Source: Thalassomonas sp. M1454 (lineage in GTDB: Bacteria > Pseudomonadota > Gammaproteobacteria > Enterobacterales > Alteromonadaceae). From it: a stretch of 64,000 nt of DNA. Shown here in pieces: positions 9,025 to 17,219 of this stretch; the stretch's first letter is position 1, and the number at the start of each line of letters is the position of its first letter. Location: NCBI RefSeq assembly GCF_007097525.1, contig NZ_VKDD01000004.1, forward strand, positions 186,001 to 250,000, given 5' to 3'. The notes under the pieces are model-generated. The model searched no databases, had not been told where the DNA came from, and saw only the letters and a program-made list of their open reading frames with translations. A program made the translations under genes and the position numbers.

Positions 9025-9543
9025 ATGGTTCAGAATGTTAAACAAGTAGGTGAAAACCGTTTTCGCGAAACTTTTGGTCGTTCATACGAAGACTTCACAG
9101 TTGGTCATATTTATGAGCATCGTCCAGGTCGTACTATAACTAAAACTGATAATACTTGGTTTACCTTACTGACAATGAATACTCACCCAATGCATTTTGA
9201 TGATGAATATGCAAAAGCCAGTGAGTTTGGTAAGTGTATTGTTTGTTCACCGTTAACGGTAGCGATTATGGTTGGTATGAGTGTGACTGATTGTAGTCAA
9301 AAAGCGATTGCTAACTTAGGTTGGGATGGCATTAAAATGACTTATCCATTATTTGAAGATGACACGCTAACGGCTGAATCAGAAGTAATTGAAAAGCGCG
9401 AATCATCATCTCGTCCAGGTGCCGGTATCGTGACTATTCGTACTACAGGTTTTAACCAAAATGGTAAGCAAGTTTGTACCTTTACTCGCACTATGTTGAT
9501 CGCCAAAGAAGGTCACAGTGTTGAAGATAAAGTAAATTATTAG
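9025..9543 (+). CDS. MaoC-like hydratase (mesaconyl-CoA hydratase-like)
   Basis: A 172-residue hot-dog-fold protein resembling mesaconyl-/itaconyl-CoA hydratases. The active-site loop reads MNTHPMHFDDEYA (residues 51-63): His57 is kept, while the Asp of the usual D-x-N-P-x-H hydratase motif is Asn52, a variant I recall in the MaoC-like mesaconyl-CoA hydratase group. It would add water to an enoyl-CoA. It lies directly between the CoA lyase and the acyl-CoA dehydrogenase, making a dehydrogenate-hydrate-cleave series. The gap to the next gene is 5 nt. Confidence 0.85.
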   Translation: MVQNVKQVGENRFRETFGRSYEDFTVGHIYEHRPGRTITKTDNTWFTLLTMNTHPMHFDDEYAKASEFGKCIVCSPLTVAIMVGMSVTDCSQKAIANLGWDGIKMTYPLFEDDTLTAESEVIEKRESSSRPGAGIVTIRTTGFNQNGKQVCTFTRTMLIAKEGHSVEDKVNY

Positions 9544-9548
9544 GATTA

Positions 9549-10727
9549 ATGATGTCAGAAGTGTATTCAAAAGAAGATGAATTAGCCATCTTAGATATGA
9601 TCAACAAATGGGTTGATAACGAAGTATTCCCAATTGCTAAAGAATACGATCAAGCCGATAAGTACCCACATGAGCTAGTTGAGCAAATGAAAGAGCTTGG
9701 CTTATTTGGTGCCACCATTGGTAGTGAATTTGGTGGTATGGGATTACCGGCTTCAATTTACGCCAAAATAGTAATTAAAGTCGCTTCAGCTTGGATGGCT
9801 CCAGGTGGTATTTTTAACTCTCATTTAATACAAGCTTCTACCATTGAGCGTTGTGGTACCCAAGAGCAAAAAGAACGAATTTTGCCGCGCATGGCCATTG
9901 GTGAATTACGTGGTGGTATTGCATTAACTGAACCAAATGCTGGTTCAGATTTACAAGCAATTTCAACGACAGCTAAACGTGACGGCGATGATTACATTAT
10001 CAATGGTGCTAAGACTTGGATCACCAACTCAATGAATGGTAATTCACTTGCGGTACTCGTTAAAACTGATACTGAAATTCAACCACGCCATAAAGGTACT
10101 AGTTTATTCTTTATTGAAACCAAGGATAGTGAAGGTAATGTTTTACCAGGTATCGAAATCACCAAAATGAAAAAGATGGGTTATAAAGCCATTGATACTT
10201 GTGAAGTTGTATTTACCGACTTTAGAGTATCGGCTGATAACTTAATTGGCGGCGAAGAAGGTAAAGGTTTCTTACAAGCTATCGGTGGTTTAGAGCTTGG
10301 CCGTATCAACGTTGCCGCTCGTGGTGCCGGTATTGCGCAAGGCGCGTTAGATTTATCTGTACGTTATGCACAAGAGCGACAAACATTTGGTAAACCAATT
10401 GCTGACCATCAGGCTATCCAACTTAAACTTGGTGAAATGGCGGCAAAAGTTGAAGCTTCGCGTTTATTGATTGAGCAAGCAGCAGCTAAATTTGATGCCG
10501 AAGAACGTTGTGATATGGAAGCTGGTATGGCTAAGTACTTTGCCTCTGAAACGGGCGTTTTCTGTGCTCAAGAAGGTATGCGTATTTTTGGAGGCTACAG
10601 CTACAGTGTTGAGTACGATATTGAACGCTACTATCGCGATGCCATGCTGATGTGTATTGGTGAAGGTACCAATGAAATGCAACGTATGATTATTGCTAAA
10701 CAATTAATTGCCCGCAATAAAATTTAA
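9549..10727 (+). CDS. Acyl-CoA dehydrogenase
   Basis: A 392-residue FAD-dependent acyl-CoA dehydrogenase introducing an alpha,beta double bond. Family signatures are visible: TEPNAGSDLQAI and KTWITNS in the beta domain, YAQERQTFGKPIADHQ, and the C-terminal YRDAMLMCIGEGTNEMQRMIIAKQL where the catalytic Glu and FAD-contacting residues sit. Two ATGs in tandem (9549, 9552) follow an AGGA at 9543-9546; 9552 is better spaced, so the true protein may lack the first Met. The electron acceptor would be ETF. A short hairpin follows the gene, separating it from the transferases. Confidence 0.9.
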   Translation: MMSEVYSKEDELAILDMINKWVDNEVFPIAKEYDQADKYPHELVEQMKELGLFGATIGSEFGGMGLPASIYAKIVIKVASAWMAPGGIFNSHLIQASTIERCGTQEQKERILPRMAIGELRGGIALTEPNAGSDLQAISTTAKRDGDDYIINGAKTWITNSMNGNSLAVLVKTDTEIQPRHKGTSLFFIETKDSEGNVLPGIEITKMKKMGYKAIDTCEVVFTDFRVSADNLIGGEEGKGFLQAIGGLELGRINVAARGAGIAQGALDLSVRYAQERQTFGKPIADHQAIQLKLGEMAAKVEASRLLIEQAAAKFDAEERCDMEAGMAKYFASETGVFCAQEGMRIFGGYSYSVEYDIERYYRDAMLMCIGEGTNEMQRMIIAKQLIARNKI

Positions 10728-10740
10728 ATTTAATGAATAA

Positions 10741-10765
10741 AAACGGTGCTTAAAGCACCGTTTTT
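10741..10765 (+). terminator. Rho-independent terminator-like hairpin inside the operon
   Basis: Stem AAACGGTGCT / AGCACCGTTT with loop TAA, followed by extra Ts. The perfect 10-bp stem with its terminal T run sits 13 nt after the dehydrogenase stop and 24 nt before the next gene. It may partially terminate and so lower transferase expression relative to the upstream genes. Confidence 0.75.
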
Positions 10766-10788
10766 GTATGTAACAAATAGGAACAAAG

Positions 10789-11979
10789 ATGTCTGAACTT
10801 CCATTAAAAGGTGTACGCATTATTGCCGTGGAGCAATATGGTGCTGGTCCTTTTGCTTCAATGTATTTAGCCGATTTAGGTGCTGAAGTAATTAAAATTG
10901 AAAACCCAAAAATTGGCGGAGATATTTCTCGTCATACGGGGCCATATTTTTTGGGAAAAAATGACAGTTATTTTTTCCAAACCTTTAATAGTAATAAAAA
11001 AAGTTTCACCCTAAATTTAAAGTCAGAGCAAGGCCAAGAAGTCTTTGCTAAGTTAGTGGCAAGTTCTGATGCGGTACTTAATAACTTACGAGGTGATCAG
11101 CCGGATAAGTTAGGCTTAACTTACCAAGCGTTGAAAGCCGTTAATCCAAAGATCGTTTGTGCCCATTTATCGGCTTATGGTCGAGATAACGATCGAGCTA
11201 CTTGGCCTGGTTATGATTACTTAATGCAAGCTGAAGCTGGCTTTATGCACCTAACCGGCGAGCCTGGTTCTCCTCCTGCTCGATTTGGTTTATCTATGGT
11301 TGATTTTATGACAGGTGTAACAACAAGTTTGGGCTTAACTGCAGCCCTATTTGGTGCATTAAAAACAGGTGTTGGTCGCGATGTAGATGTGAGTTTGTTT
11401 GATGTTGCATTACACCAATTAACTTACCCAGCTACTTGGTACTTAAATGAAGACCATGTAACGGAGCGTGCTCCTCGCTCGGCGCACCCATCAACGGTGC
11501 CATGTCAGTTATTTAAAACCAGCGATGGCTGGATCTTTATTATGGCGATGACAGAAAAGTTTTGGCAAGCATTAGTTGATGAAATCGATGACCAACAGTT
11601 ACGCGCAGAACAATTCGCTACGGTGGCGCTACGTCGAGATTGTCGTGATCAGTTAACTGAAATCTTAGATGGCTTGTTATCTAAGCAAACAACGGCGCAG
11701 TGGCTTGAACGTTTAAATGGTAAGTTACCTGTTGCTCCTGTATATGACTTACCACAAGCATTAAATAATCCTTATTTACGTGAGACAGGGGCAATTCAAA
11801 AAGTTCCTCACAGCCAAAACCCTGACATGGAAGTAGTTGCCAATCCAATTCGTTTAAATGGCCAACGCTTACAAAGCAAGGCGTGTGTGACTTTGGGTGA
11901 AAACACCGAAGAATTATTAGCAGACGTTGGTTTTAACCAAGATGAAATTAAAGAGTTACAACAACAAAGCGTTGTTTAA
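10789..11979 (+). CDS. CaiB/BaiF family CoA-transferase
   Basis: A 396-residue family III CoA-transferase. The N-terminal block GVRIIAVEQYGAGPFASMYLADLGAEVIKIE and NSNKKSFTLNL are typical, and the catalytic aspartate that forms the acyl-anhydride is Asp172 in SMVDFMTG. Such enzymes activate an acid by taking CoA from a product or common CoA donor. It is preceded by a hairpin terminator and a TAGGAA Shine-Dalgarno, and followed 36 nt later by a second transferase, which may be a separate enzyme or a partner. The pathway role is inferred from the operon. Confidence 0.9.
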   Translation: MSELPLKGVRIIAVEQYGAGPFASMYLADLGAEVIKIENPKIGGDISRHTGPYFLGKNDSYFFQTFNSNKKSFTLNLKSEQGQEVFAKLVASSDAVLNNLRGDQPDKLGLTYQALKAVNPKIVCAHLSAYGRDNDRATWPGYDYLMQAEAGFMHLTGEPGSPPARFGLSMVDFMTGVTTSLGLTAALFGALKTGVGRDVDVSLFDVALHQLTYPATWYLNEDHVTERAPRSAHPSTVPCQLFKTSDGWIFIMAMTEKFWQALVDEIDDQQLRAEQFATVALRRDCRDQLTEILDGLLSKQTTAQWLERLNGKLPVAPVYDLPQALNNPYLRETGAIQKVPHSQNPDMEVVANPIRLNGQRLQSKACVTLGENTEELLADVGFNQDEIKELQQQSVV

Positions 11980-12015
11980 AGCCTGAGTTAAAAACTTAGT
12001 TTATTAGGAATAATT

Positions 12016-13176
12016 ATGAAGTTAGAAGGTATTAAGGTTTTAGACTTATCATTATTTTTACCTGGCCCACATTTTACTATGATGATGGCGGATCATGGTG
12101 CTGAAGTTATTAAACTTGAGCCACCTACTGGCGAGCCGGTACGAGAAGTTGGTTTAAAACAAGGTGGTGAAAGTGTCTGGTTTAGAAACACGCACCGCGG
12201 TAAAAAAAGCATCAGCTTAAATTTAAAGCACGCCGATGGTAAAGCCGCATTTTTAAAGCTAGCTGCAACTGTCGATGTCATTGTTGAAGCGTTTCGCCCT
12301 GGTGTGGTTGAACGATTAGGCATTGATTATGCTGCCATTAAAGCGATTAACCCAGGTATTGTTTATTGTTCTGTTTCTGCCTATGGGCAAACAGGTGATA
12401 AGCGTTTAAATCCAGCACACGATTTAAGTATTCAAGCTGATTCTGGTTTAGTTAGCGTTAACTTAGGTGCAGATGGCGTACCTGCGATGCCAGCAATGCC
12501 TACCGCTGATATGGCGGGTAGCTTAATGGCATTTTCTGGGGTGTTAATGGCCTTGCTACGTAAGCAAACCACAGGCTTAGGTGATTTTCTTGATATCTCG
12601 ATGCAAGACTCGCTTGTGGCGTGGACGCCTAATGTTATGGGCCCTATCTTTGCTCAAGATAAAGCAGCTGAAACTAAAGAAGAGCGCTCGTGGGGCGGCA
12701 ATGGTTTTTATAATATCTATCAAACCCAAGATGGTGAGTATTTAACCTTAGGTGGCAGTGAAATTAAGTTTGTGCATAATTTATTGTCAGCACTAGGTAG
12801 GCCCGAGTTAACTGAACTTGCTAAACAAGGCCCCGGCGCACATCAAGAACCAATGCGAGTGTTTTTAAAAGAGCAATTTGCGAGTAAAACGTTACAACAA
12901 TGGCATGAGTTTTTAGCCGATATCGATGTTTGTTGGGCGCCAGTAAGAGATTTACACGCAGCAATGAATGAACAGCATTTACAGCAACGTGAAATGATTT
13001 TAACTGATGAAGCAGGTAATAAATCTCTTGGTGTGCCAATTAAGTTTGCCGAAGAGCCTGCCAAACCAAACTTATCTACGCCAAGTTTTAGCGCTGACAG
13101 CGAACAAGTGCTATTAGATTTAGGTTACAGCTCGGCTGAAATTGCTCAATTTAAACAAGATAAAGCCATTTTTTAA
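12016..13176 (+). CDS. CaiB/BaiF family CoA-transferase
   Basis: A 386-residue family III CoA-transferase, last gene of the rightward arm. It has [33 protein letters not shown], the NLKHADGK segment and catalytic Asp165 in PTADMAGS. Three CaiB/BaiF genes plus one CoA ligase in a single cluster suggest several acids are activated, or that CoA is recycled from late to early intermediates. It ends 20 nt before the end of the convergent Crp/Fnr-type regulator, and no terminator hairpin is obvious between them. Confidence 0.9.
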   Translation: MKLEGIKVLDLSLFLPGPHFTMMMADHGAEVIKLEPPTGEPVREVGLKQGGESVWFRNTHRGKKSISLNLKHADGKAAFLKLAATVDVIVEAFRPGVVERLGIDYAAIKAINPGIVYCSVSAYGQTGDKRLNPAHDLSIQADSGLVSVNLGADGVPAMPAMPTADMAGSLMAFSGVLMALLRKQTTGLGDFLDISMQDSLVAWTPNVMGPIFAQDKAAETKEERSWGGNGFYNIYQTQDGEYLTLGGSEIKFVHNLLSALGRPELTELAKQGPGAHQEPMRVFLKEQFASKTLQQWHEFLADIDVCWAPVRDLHAAMNEQHLQQREMILTDEAGNKSLGVPIKFAEEPAKPNLSTPSFSADSEQVLLDLGYSSAEIAQFKQDKAIF

Positions 13177-13196
13177 TATAGGATAGTGCTCAACAA

Positions 13197-13904
13197 TTAA
13201 TCTGTAATGTAGTGCTCAAGTGCATCTTTATCATGAATAGTAATTAATGAGTTACTAGCAATACTGATCCAACCTTTTCTTTTTAACGCAGTAAAACCAC
13301 GACATGCGGTTGATACTGTCATGCCTAAGTAGTCGGCAATGTCTTGACGACTCATAGGTAAGTTGTACTGGCCCTTATGGCAAAATAATCTATTTTCCAT
13401 ATCAAGTAAAAAGTGCGCTAGACGCTGGTGAGCTGTTCTTTGTCCCATCACAAATAGGTGATCGAGCATAGCTGATAATACTATTTCAGTACGCGTATGG
13501 TATTTCTTTGATATTTCAAATGAGCGTCTAAAGAAGTCTTCGAGTAATTGTCGACTAATACGAATAGCACTTAAATCGGACAATGCTTTAGCGCTAAAGT
13601 TGTATGAGGCAATACTTGAAGTAGAAAGGCCTAATATATTACCGGTAAATAGAAAAGCATATACTTGGCGAGAACCGTTAGAAGCAGTTCTCTCTAACAT
13701 TACTGAACCTGAAATAGGGATATACACGTATTCAGCAAGTTCACCTTCATTAAGTAGGTAATTATCGGCGGTAATGTTTACTTCGTCTGCATGATTTGCC
13801 AATAGTGATAAAAATTCATCACCACCAGAAATACTATCCAAACCAGTGCCGAAACAGCTTGATAATGAATTTTTTACGGAAATTTTATTAATATCTAATG
13901 ACAT
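13197..13904 (-). CDS. Crp/Fnr family transcriptional regulator
   Basis: A 235-residue protein with an N-terminal cyclic-nucleotide-binding-type beta barrel (residues ~35-125), a dimerisation helix, and a C-terminal winged helix (MSRQDIADYLGMTVSTACRGFTALKRKG, here split for reading as MSRQDIADYLGM then TVSTACRGFTALKRKG, residues 184-211). Cysteines are at 17, 175 and 201 only, so there is no FNR-type iron-sulphur cluster. In the recognition helix the FNR pattern ETISR is replaced by STACR: the Arg is kept, the Glu is lost, so the DNA target should differ from TTGAT-N4-ATCAA. It is the only regulator gene next to the catabolic cluster and is therefore a candidate controller of it. Confidence 0.85.
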   Translation of the reverse strand: MSLDINKISVKNSLSSCFGTGLDSISGGDEFLSLLANHADEVNITADNYLLNEGELAEYVYIPISGSVMLERTASNGSRQVYAFLFTGNILGLSTSSIASYNFSAKALSDLSAIRISRQLLEDFFRRSFEISKKYHTRTEIVLSAMLDHLFVMGQRTAHQRLAHFLLDMENRLFCHKGQYNLPMSRQDIADYLGMTVSTACRGFTALKRKGWISIASNSLITIHDKDALEHYITD

Positions 13905-14316
13905 GATTGTGTTTCTTTAGTGTGCTTGTAAGTAATGTACTACTAAGCAAGGAAGTACACAATAAGAAGTTAACTATATGGTGTAAAAAAAACATCAAAA
14001 AATAGTGTTGTTCTTTCGTGTTGAAACCTGCTGTTAACCTTTATTTTACAAGGGGCTCGGCAAGATTGATAAATGTCAATTTATGTTTGAAATTGTTATC
14101 AATATGGCTGTCAATATTCTCTTGATTAAGCGTATAATCGCCGGCGTAAAAACTAGTGACATTATCTACTCATTCCAATAAATATAAATTTAGAAGTGAT
14201 CCGAAAAATAGTTTTAGCAGTAATTCTAATTAAAGAATTTAAACATACTTTTAAATAACCAAGCTGAGCAAGATTACATAGTGTCAAATATATGTTCAGC
14301 AAATGAGGATAAGATC
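13905..14316. other. 412-bp intergenic region with a candidate promoter
   Basis: A divergent gap between the regulator and the DUF3718-type gene. Apart from the TATAAT element at 14133-14138 and a weak imperfect repeat around 13921-13960 I see no gene, hairpin with T run, or tRNA. A GTG at 14281 opens in frame with the downstream gene but lacks a ribosome-binding site. Confidence 0.5.
14110..14138 (+). promoter_or_regulatory. Candidate sigma-70 promoter with long leader
   Basis: A perfect TATAAT at 14133-14138 in the GC-flanked context GCGTATAATCGC, with a weak -35 (GTCAAT, 14110-14115) at 17-bp spacing. If used, it gives a ~170-nt untranslated leader before the ATG at 14317. Confidence 0.4.
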
Positions 14317-14712
14317 ATGACTACATTAAAAACATTAACTTCTATTGCCGCAATTACTACATTAGCTTTATCAGTTTCTGTACAAGCTAAAACAGCTCAG
14401 TTTGATACGTCTAATGCTGACCGCTCTATGTACACTTGTATTGCTGCTGCAAGCAATGATGTAAGCAAATTGAAAAAATTAATGAAGCTTGAGCCTTACG
14501 GTGAAAAAAGTATTGTAACTGGCTTAAAGTGTAACGATATGGATATTTCAGATTTCGCAGCAAGCTACTACGCTGTTGATACAGTTGCCTACTTAAATAA
14601 ATTTGCAACGCAAAGTGAACAAATTGATGTTGTTGCTTTAGCAGCTAAAAAACAAGCCACTCAAATTGCGCAAACACAGCAAGAGAGCAAAACGGCTAAC
14701 AGCGCAAAATAA
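14317..14712 (+). CDS. Small secreted DUF3718-like protein
   Basis: A 131-residue protein with a clear Sec signal peptide (MTTLKTLTSIAAITTLALSV, cleavage after VQA). The mature part has YTCIAAASNDVSKLKKLMK and later VTGLKCNDMDISDFAASY, a two-cysteine pattern resembling the DUF3718 family of Alteromonadales/Vibrio periplasmic proteins. The C-terminus is Gln/Ala/Lys-rich and probably disordered. ATG 14317 is preferred for its GAGG at 14305-14308 and because upstream codons would spoil the signal peptide. It is a monocistronic unit with its own terminator. Function unknown. Confidence 0.7.
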   Translation: MTTLKTLTSIAAITTLALSVSVQAKTAQFDTSNADRSMYTCIAAASNDVSKLKKLMKLEPYGEKSIVTGLKCNDMDISDFAASYYAVDTVAYLNKFATQSEQIDVVALAAKKQATQIAQTQQESKTANSAK

Positions 14713-14740
14713 TTTGTTAAATAGCGTCAATTAACAGAAG

Positions 14741-14769
14741 AAACTCCTACTATGTAGGAGTTTTTTTTT
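14741..14769 (+). terminator. Rho-independent terminator
   Basis: Stem AAACTCCTAC / GTAGGAGTTT, loop TAT, followed by a run of nine Ts (14761-14769). It terminates the DUF3718-like gene. The T run reaches the stop codon of the convergent small gene. Confidence 0.9.
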
Positions 14770-15064
14770 ATGCTTGCAATACAGTGCTTAACTGCTTTAA
14801 ATGTTTACTTGGTAACTGATCTTCAGCTTCAATCCAGCAAGCATTACTGTAGCTTTCAAAATGTAAAATAAGATAATCATCGTGGTAATTAAAGCGGATG
14901 TATTCTCGATCGGCACCTGTTACATGTTCAATTATGCGGTGACTTTTTATTTTGCTAAATACTAAATCTGCCAACTCTTTTATATCGTCCTGATCCCAGG
15001 CTTTCTTGAATGAGATTAAGATTAAGTCTTCATTATCTAATCTGGCTTTATCAATTAAGTGCAA
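14768..15064 (-). CDS. Small cytoplasmic protein of unknown function (possibly DUF3630-type)
   Basis: A 98-residue soluble protein without signal peptide or membrane segment. The pattern ending LHFESYSNACWIEAEDQ resembles small Alteromonadales proteins annotated DUF3630, but I am unsure of the family. It lies downstream of selO on the same strand with a 29-nt gap, so the two may be cotranscribed. Coding character is supported by normal amino-acid composition and the tight placement between selO and the convergent terminator. Function unknown. Confidence 0.6.
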   Translation of the reverse strand: MHLIDKARLDNEDLILISFKKAWDQDDIKELADLVFSKIKSHRIIEHVTGADREYIRFNYHDDYLILHFESYSNACWIEAEDQLPSKHLKQLSTVLQA

Positions 15065-15093
15065 TGCTTTGTCCTAGCTCAGTTAACTTGGTA

Positions 15094-16548
15094 TTAGGTA
15101 CCACAAAACGTGCGGTAGCCTTGGTCTTGATCGATTGGCGTATCTTGGTATTTTACCGTATTGCTTATCACTTTATAAGGTGAACGTAACACTTCTAAAA
15201 ATTCATTAGCTAAGTCCATATCTAATGTTTGTTCGCAATGGGCTAAAACCGCCTCCACATGATGATTTCTTGGAATTACGACAGGATTGTTCTCAGTCAT
15301 CAACTTGTTGGCTTGTACATTTGAAATGTTACTCACTTGCAATGCCAAGCGCCATTTTTCATACCAACCCCCTATAGTTGCCTTAAGCTTTTCGGCTGCT
15401 TGCTCACTTAATAGTGACAAGGTAAGTTGCTGGAATGTTTCAGTATAATCGAGCTCTAAATCTTGCATTAAACTAAGCAATTCGTTGATGGCTTCTTTGC
15501 CAAATTGAGTAAACTCTTCAAAACCTAACTTATGGCCAAGCATGGTAAAGTAAGCTTGCTCAAAATCGGCTGAAAAATTTACTATTATCGGCTCAACAAG
15601 AGCGAGAGCTTGCTCAGTATCATCGCTAATTAAGGGCAGTAAACATTCGGCCAATCTTGCCATATTCCATTGGGCAATATGTGGTTGATTTGCAAAGGCA
15701 TAACGTCCTTGGCTATCAATAGAACTAAATACAGTCCCCGGATGATAAGTCCCCATCATTGCACATGGGCCAAAATCTATAGTTTCACCGCTGATAGAGT
15801 TATTGTCAGTATTCATTACGCCGTGAATAAAACCGACACGCATCCAACTAACAATCAATTTAATTTGTTTGGCGATGACCGCTTTTAAAAATTCCAGTTC
15901 ACGATTTTCCATATCGATTGATATTTCAGGAAAATGACGAGCAATAGTGTATTGGGTGAGTTGCTTTAACGCTTGGCTATTACCTCTAGCAGCAAAATAT
16001 TGGAAGGTACCAACTCGAATATGACTGGCGGCTACTCTAGTTACTACAGCTCCAGGCTTTACTGTATCGCGATATACTTGCTCACCCGTTGCTGTTACTG
16101 CTAAGCAACGTGAAGTAGGTACACCTAATGCGTGCATGGCTTCACTCATTATATATTCGCGGATGGCTGGGCCTATCGCGCACTTGCCATCGCCTTGACG
16201 TGAGAAGGGGGTACGTCCCGAACCTTTAAGCTGAATATCTTGGCGTTGATTGTTGATATCAATGACTTCGCCAAGCAATACTGCTCGGCCATCACCTAAC
16301 TGAGGGTTGAAACCACCAAACTGATGCCCTGCATACGCTAAGGCTATGGGTTGAGCACCGGGCAGTATTTTATTACCAGAAAAGTAGAGGCTTAAATCAT
16401 CATTGTTGCCGGCGAGTTCATCAGCCATATTTAACTGCTGCGCTAGGGGCTGGTTAAATAGTAATAATTGCGGTTTTGCAACTGATTCAGGTGACTCAGT
16501 TTGAAAAAAATCACTACCAAGATTGATATAGCTATTTGAAAATTTCAA
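15094..16548 (-). CDS. selO: SelO/YdiU pseudokinase-fold protein AMPylase
   Basis: A 484-residue SelO (UPF0061) protein. Known members use a kinase fold with ATP bound in flipped orientation to transfer AMP to Ser/Thr/Tyr of protein targets and respond to redox stress. Seen: FNQPLAQQL, YAGHQFGGFNPQLGDGRAVLLGE, the QLKGSGRTPFSRQGDGK nucleotide loop, HGVMNTDNNSISGETIDFGP catalytic region, and a Cys four residues from the end (FCGT), as in family members with a redox-active C-terminus. Length is full. Starts at 16548, 268 bp from the divergent cytochrome gene. Confidence 0.93.
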   Translation of the reverse strand: MKFSNSYINLGSDFFQTESPESVAKPQLLLFNQPLAQQLNMADELAGNNDDLSLYFSGNKILPGAQPIALAYAGHQFGGFNPQLGDGRAVLLGEVIDINNQRQDIQLKGSGRTPFSRQGDGKCAIGPAIREYIMSEAMHALGVPTSRCLAVTATGEQVYRDTVKPGAVVTRVAASHIRVGTFQYFAARGNSQALKQLTQYTIARHFPEISIDMENRELEFLKAVIAKQIKLIVSWMRVGFIHGVMNTDNNSISGETIDFGPCAMMGTYHPGTVFSSIDSQGRYAFANQPHIAQWNMARLAECLLPLISDDTEQALALVEPIIVNFSADFEQAYFTMLGHKLGFEEFTQFGKEAINELLSLMQDLELDYTETFQQLTLSLLSEQAAEKLKATIGGWYEKWRLALQVSNISNVQANKLMTENNPVVIPRNHHVEAVLAHCEQTLDMDLANEFLEVLRSPYKVISNTVKYQDTPIDQDQGYRTFCGT

Positions 16549-16748
16549 CGAATAGTTCTTAATGTAAAGCTAAGGAATAGCCTTATCATATACCTTTTAC
16601 ATCGATAACAAAGCTCTGATTAGGGAATTAATTTATTTTAGTCGCAGATTAATTATTAAAAATGAGCATTTAATTGATGAAATTGCCGGTTAACAGCCAT
16701 ACTTTGGTCGATATTTTCTGTTTTGTTTGAATTTTTCTTTAAAAAACA

Positions 16749-16777
16749 CAGACAGTTTGCAAAAATTTCAATATAAT
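16749..16777 (+). promoter_or_regulatory. Candidate sigma-70 promoter of the cytochrome c gene
   Basis: TATAAT at 16772-16777 with CAGACA at 16749-16754, 17-bp spacing, placed 40 bp before the ATG at 16817. Confidence 0.45.
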
Positions 16778-16816
16778 CAAATTAGTTTTAAACATAAATA
16801 ATAAAGAGTAGTCACT

Positions 16817-17116
16817 ATGAAAAAATTAACTTTAGCTCTAGCCGCTTCTGTAGTTATGGCAGCTCCAGCTTTTGCCGCCGACGTTGAAGCCGGTAAAGCC
16901 AAATCAGCAATGTGTGCAGCTTGTCATGGCGCAACTGGTATTTCAGCTGTTCCTATGTACCCAAACCTTGCTGGTCAAAAAGAAGCTTACCTTGTTAAGC
17001 AACTTAAAGATTTTAAATCAGGTACTCGTAAAGACCCAGTAATGGGTGCAATGGCTATGCCATTATCTGATGCTGATATTGCTAACTTATCCGCTTACTA
17101 CGCAAGCGTTAAGTAA
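16817..17116 (+). CDS. Periplasmic c-type cytochrome (single haem, c553/c5-like)
   Basis: A 99-residue exported class I cytochrome c. The signal peptide ends AFA (about residue 20), the haem site is CAACH, and the axial Met is probably in the [11 protein letters not shown] segment. The core [19 protein letters not shown] is the hallmark of small cytochromes c that shuttle electrons to cytochrome oxidases. It has a good GAGTAG Shine-Dalgarno and its own terminator. It is closely similar to the haem domain of the next gene, so the two arose by duplication. Confidence 0.9.
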   Translation: MKKLTLALAASVVMAAPAFAADVEAGKAKSAMCAACHGATGISAVPMYPNLAGQKEAYLVKQLKDFKSGTRKDPVMGAMAMPLSDADIANLSAYYASVK

Positions 17117-17133
17117 TAGCTTATTAAGCCAAG

Positions 17134-17161
17134 AAAAAAAGCGCATTAATGCGCTTTTTTT
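17134..17161 (+). terminator. Rho-independent terminator
   Basis: AAAAGCGCATTAATGCGCTTTT palindrome (core GCGCAT/ATGCGC) with A run before and T run after, so it can work in both directions. It closes the first cytochrome gene. Confidence 0.85.
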
Positions 17162-17219
17162 GTATCTTAAATTTATTAATACCAAGCTCTTTTTGAATTA
17201 GGTATAAAATGGACTTTCA

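Noticed and set aside
17178-17218. Imperfect repeat TTAATACCAA ... TTAGGTATAA before the second cytochrome gene
   Set aside because: The arms differ too much and AATACCAA-type strings are common by chance in this AT-rich sequence.
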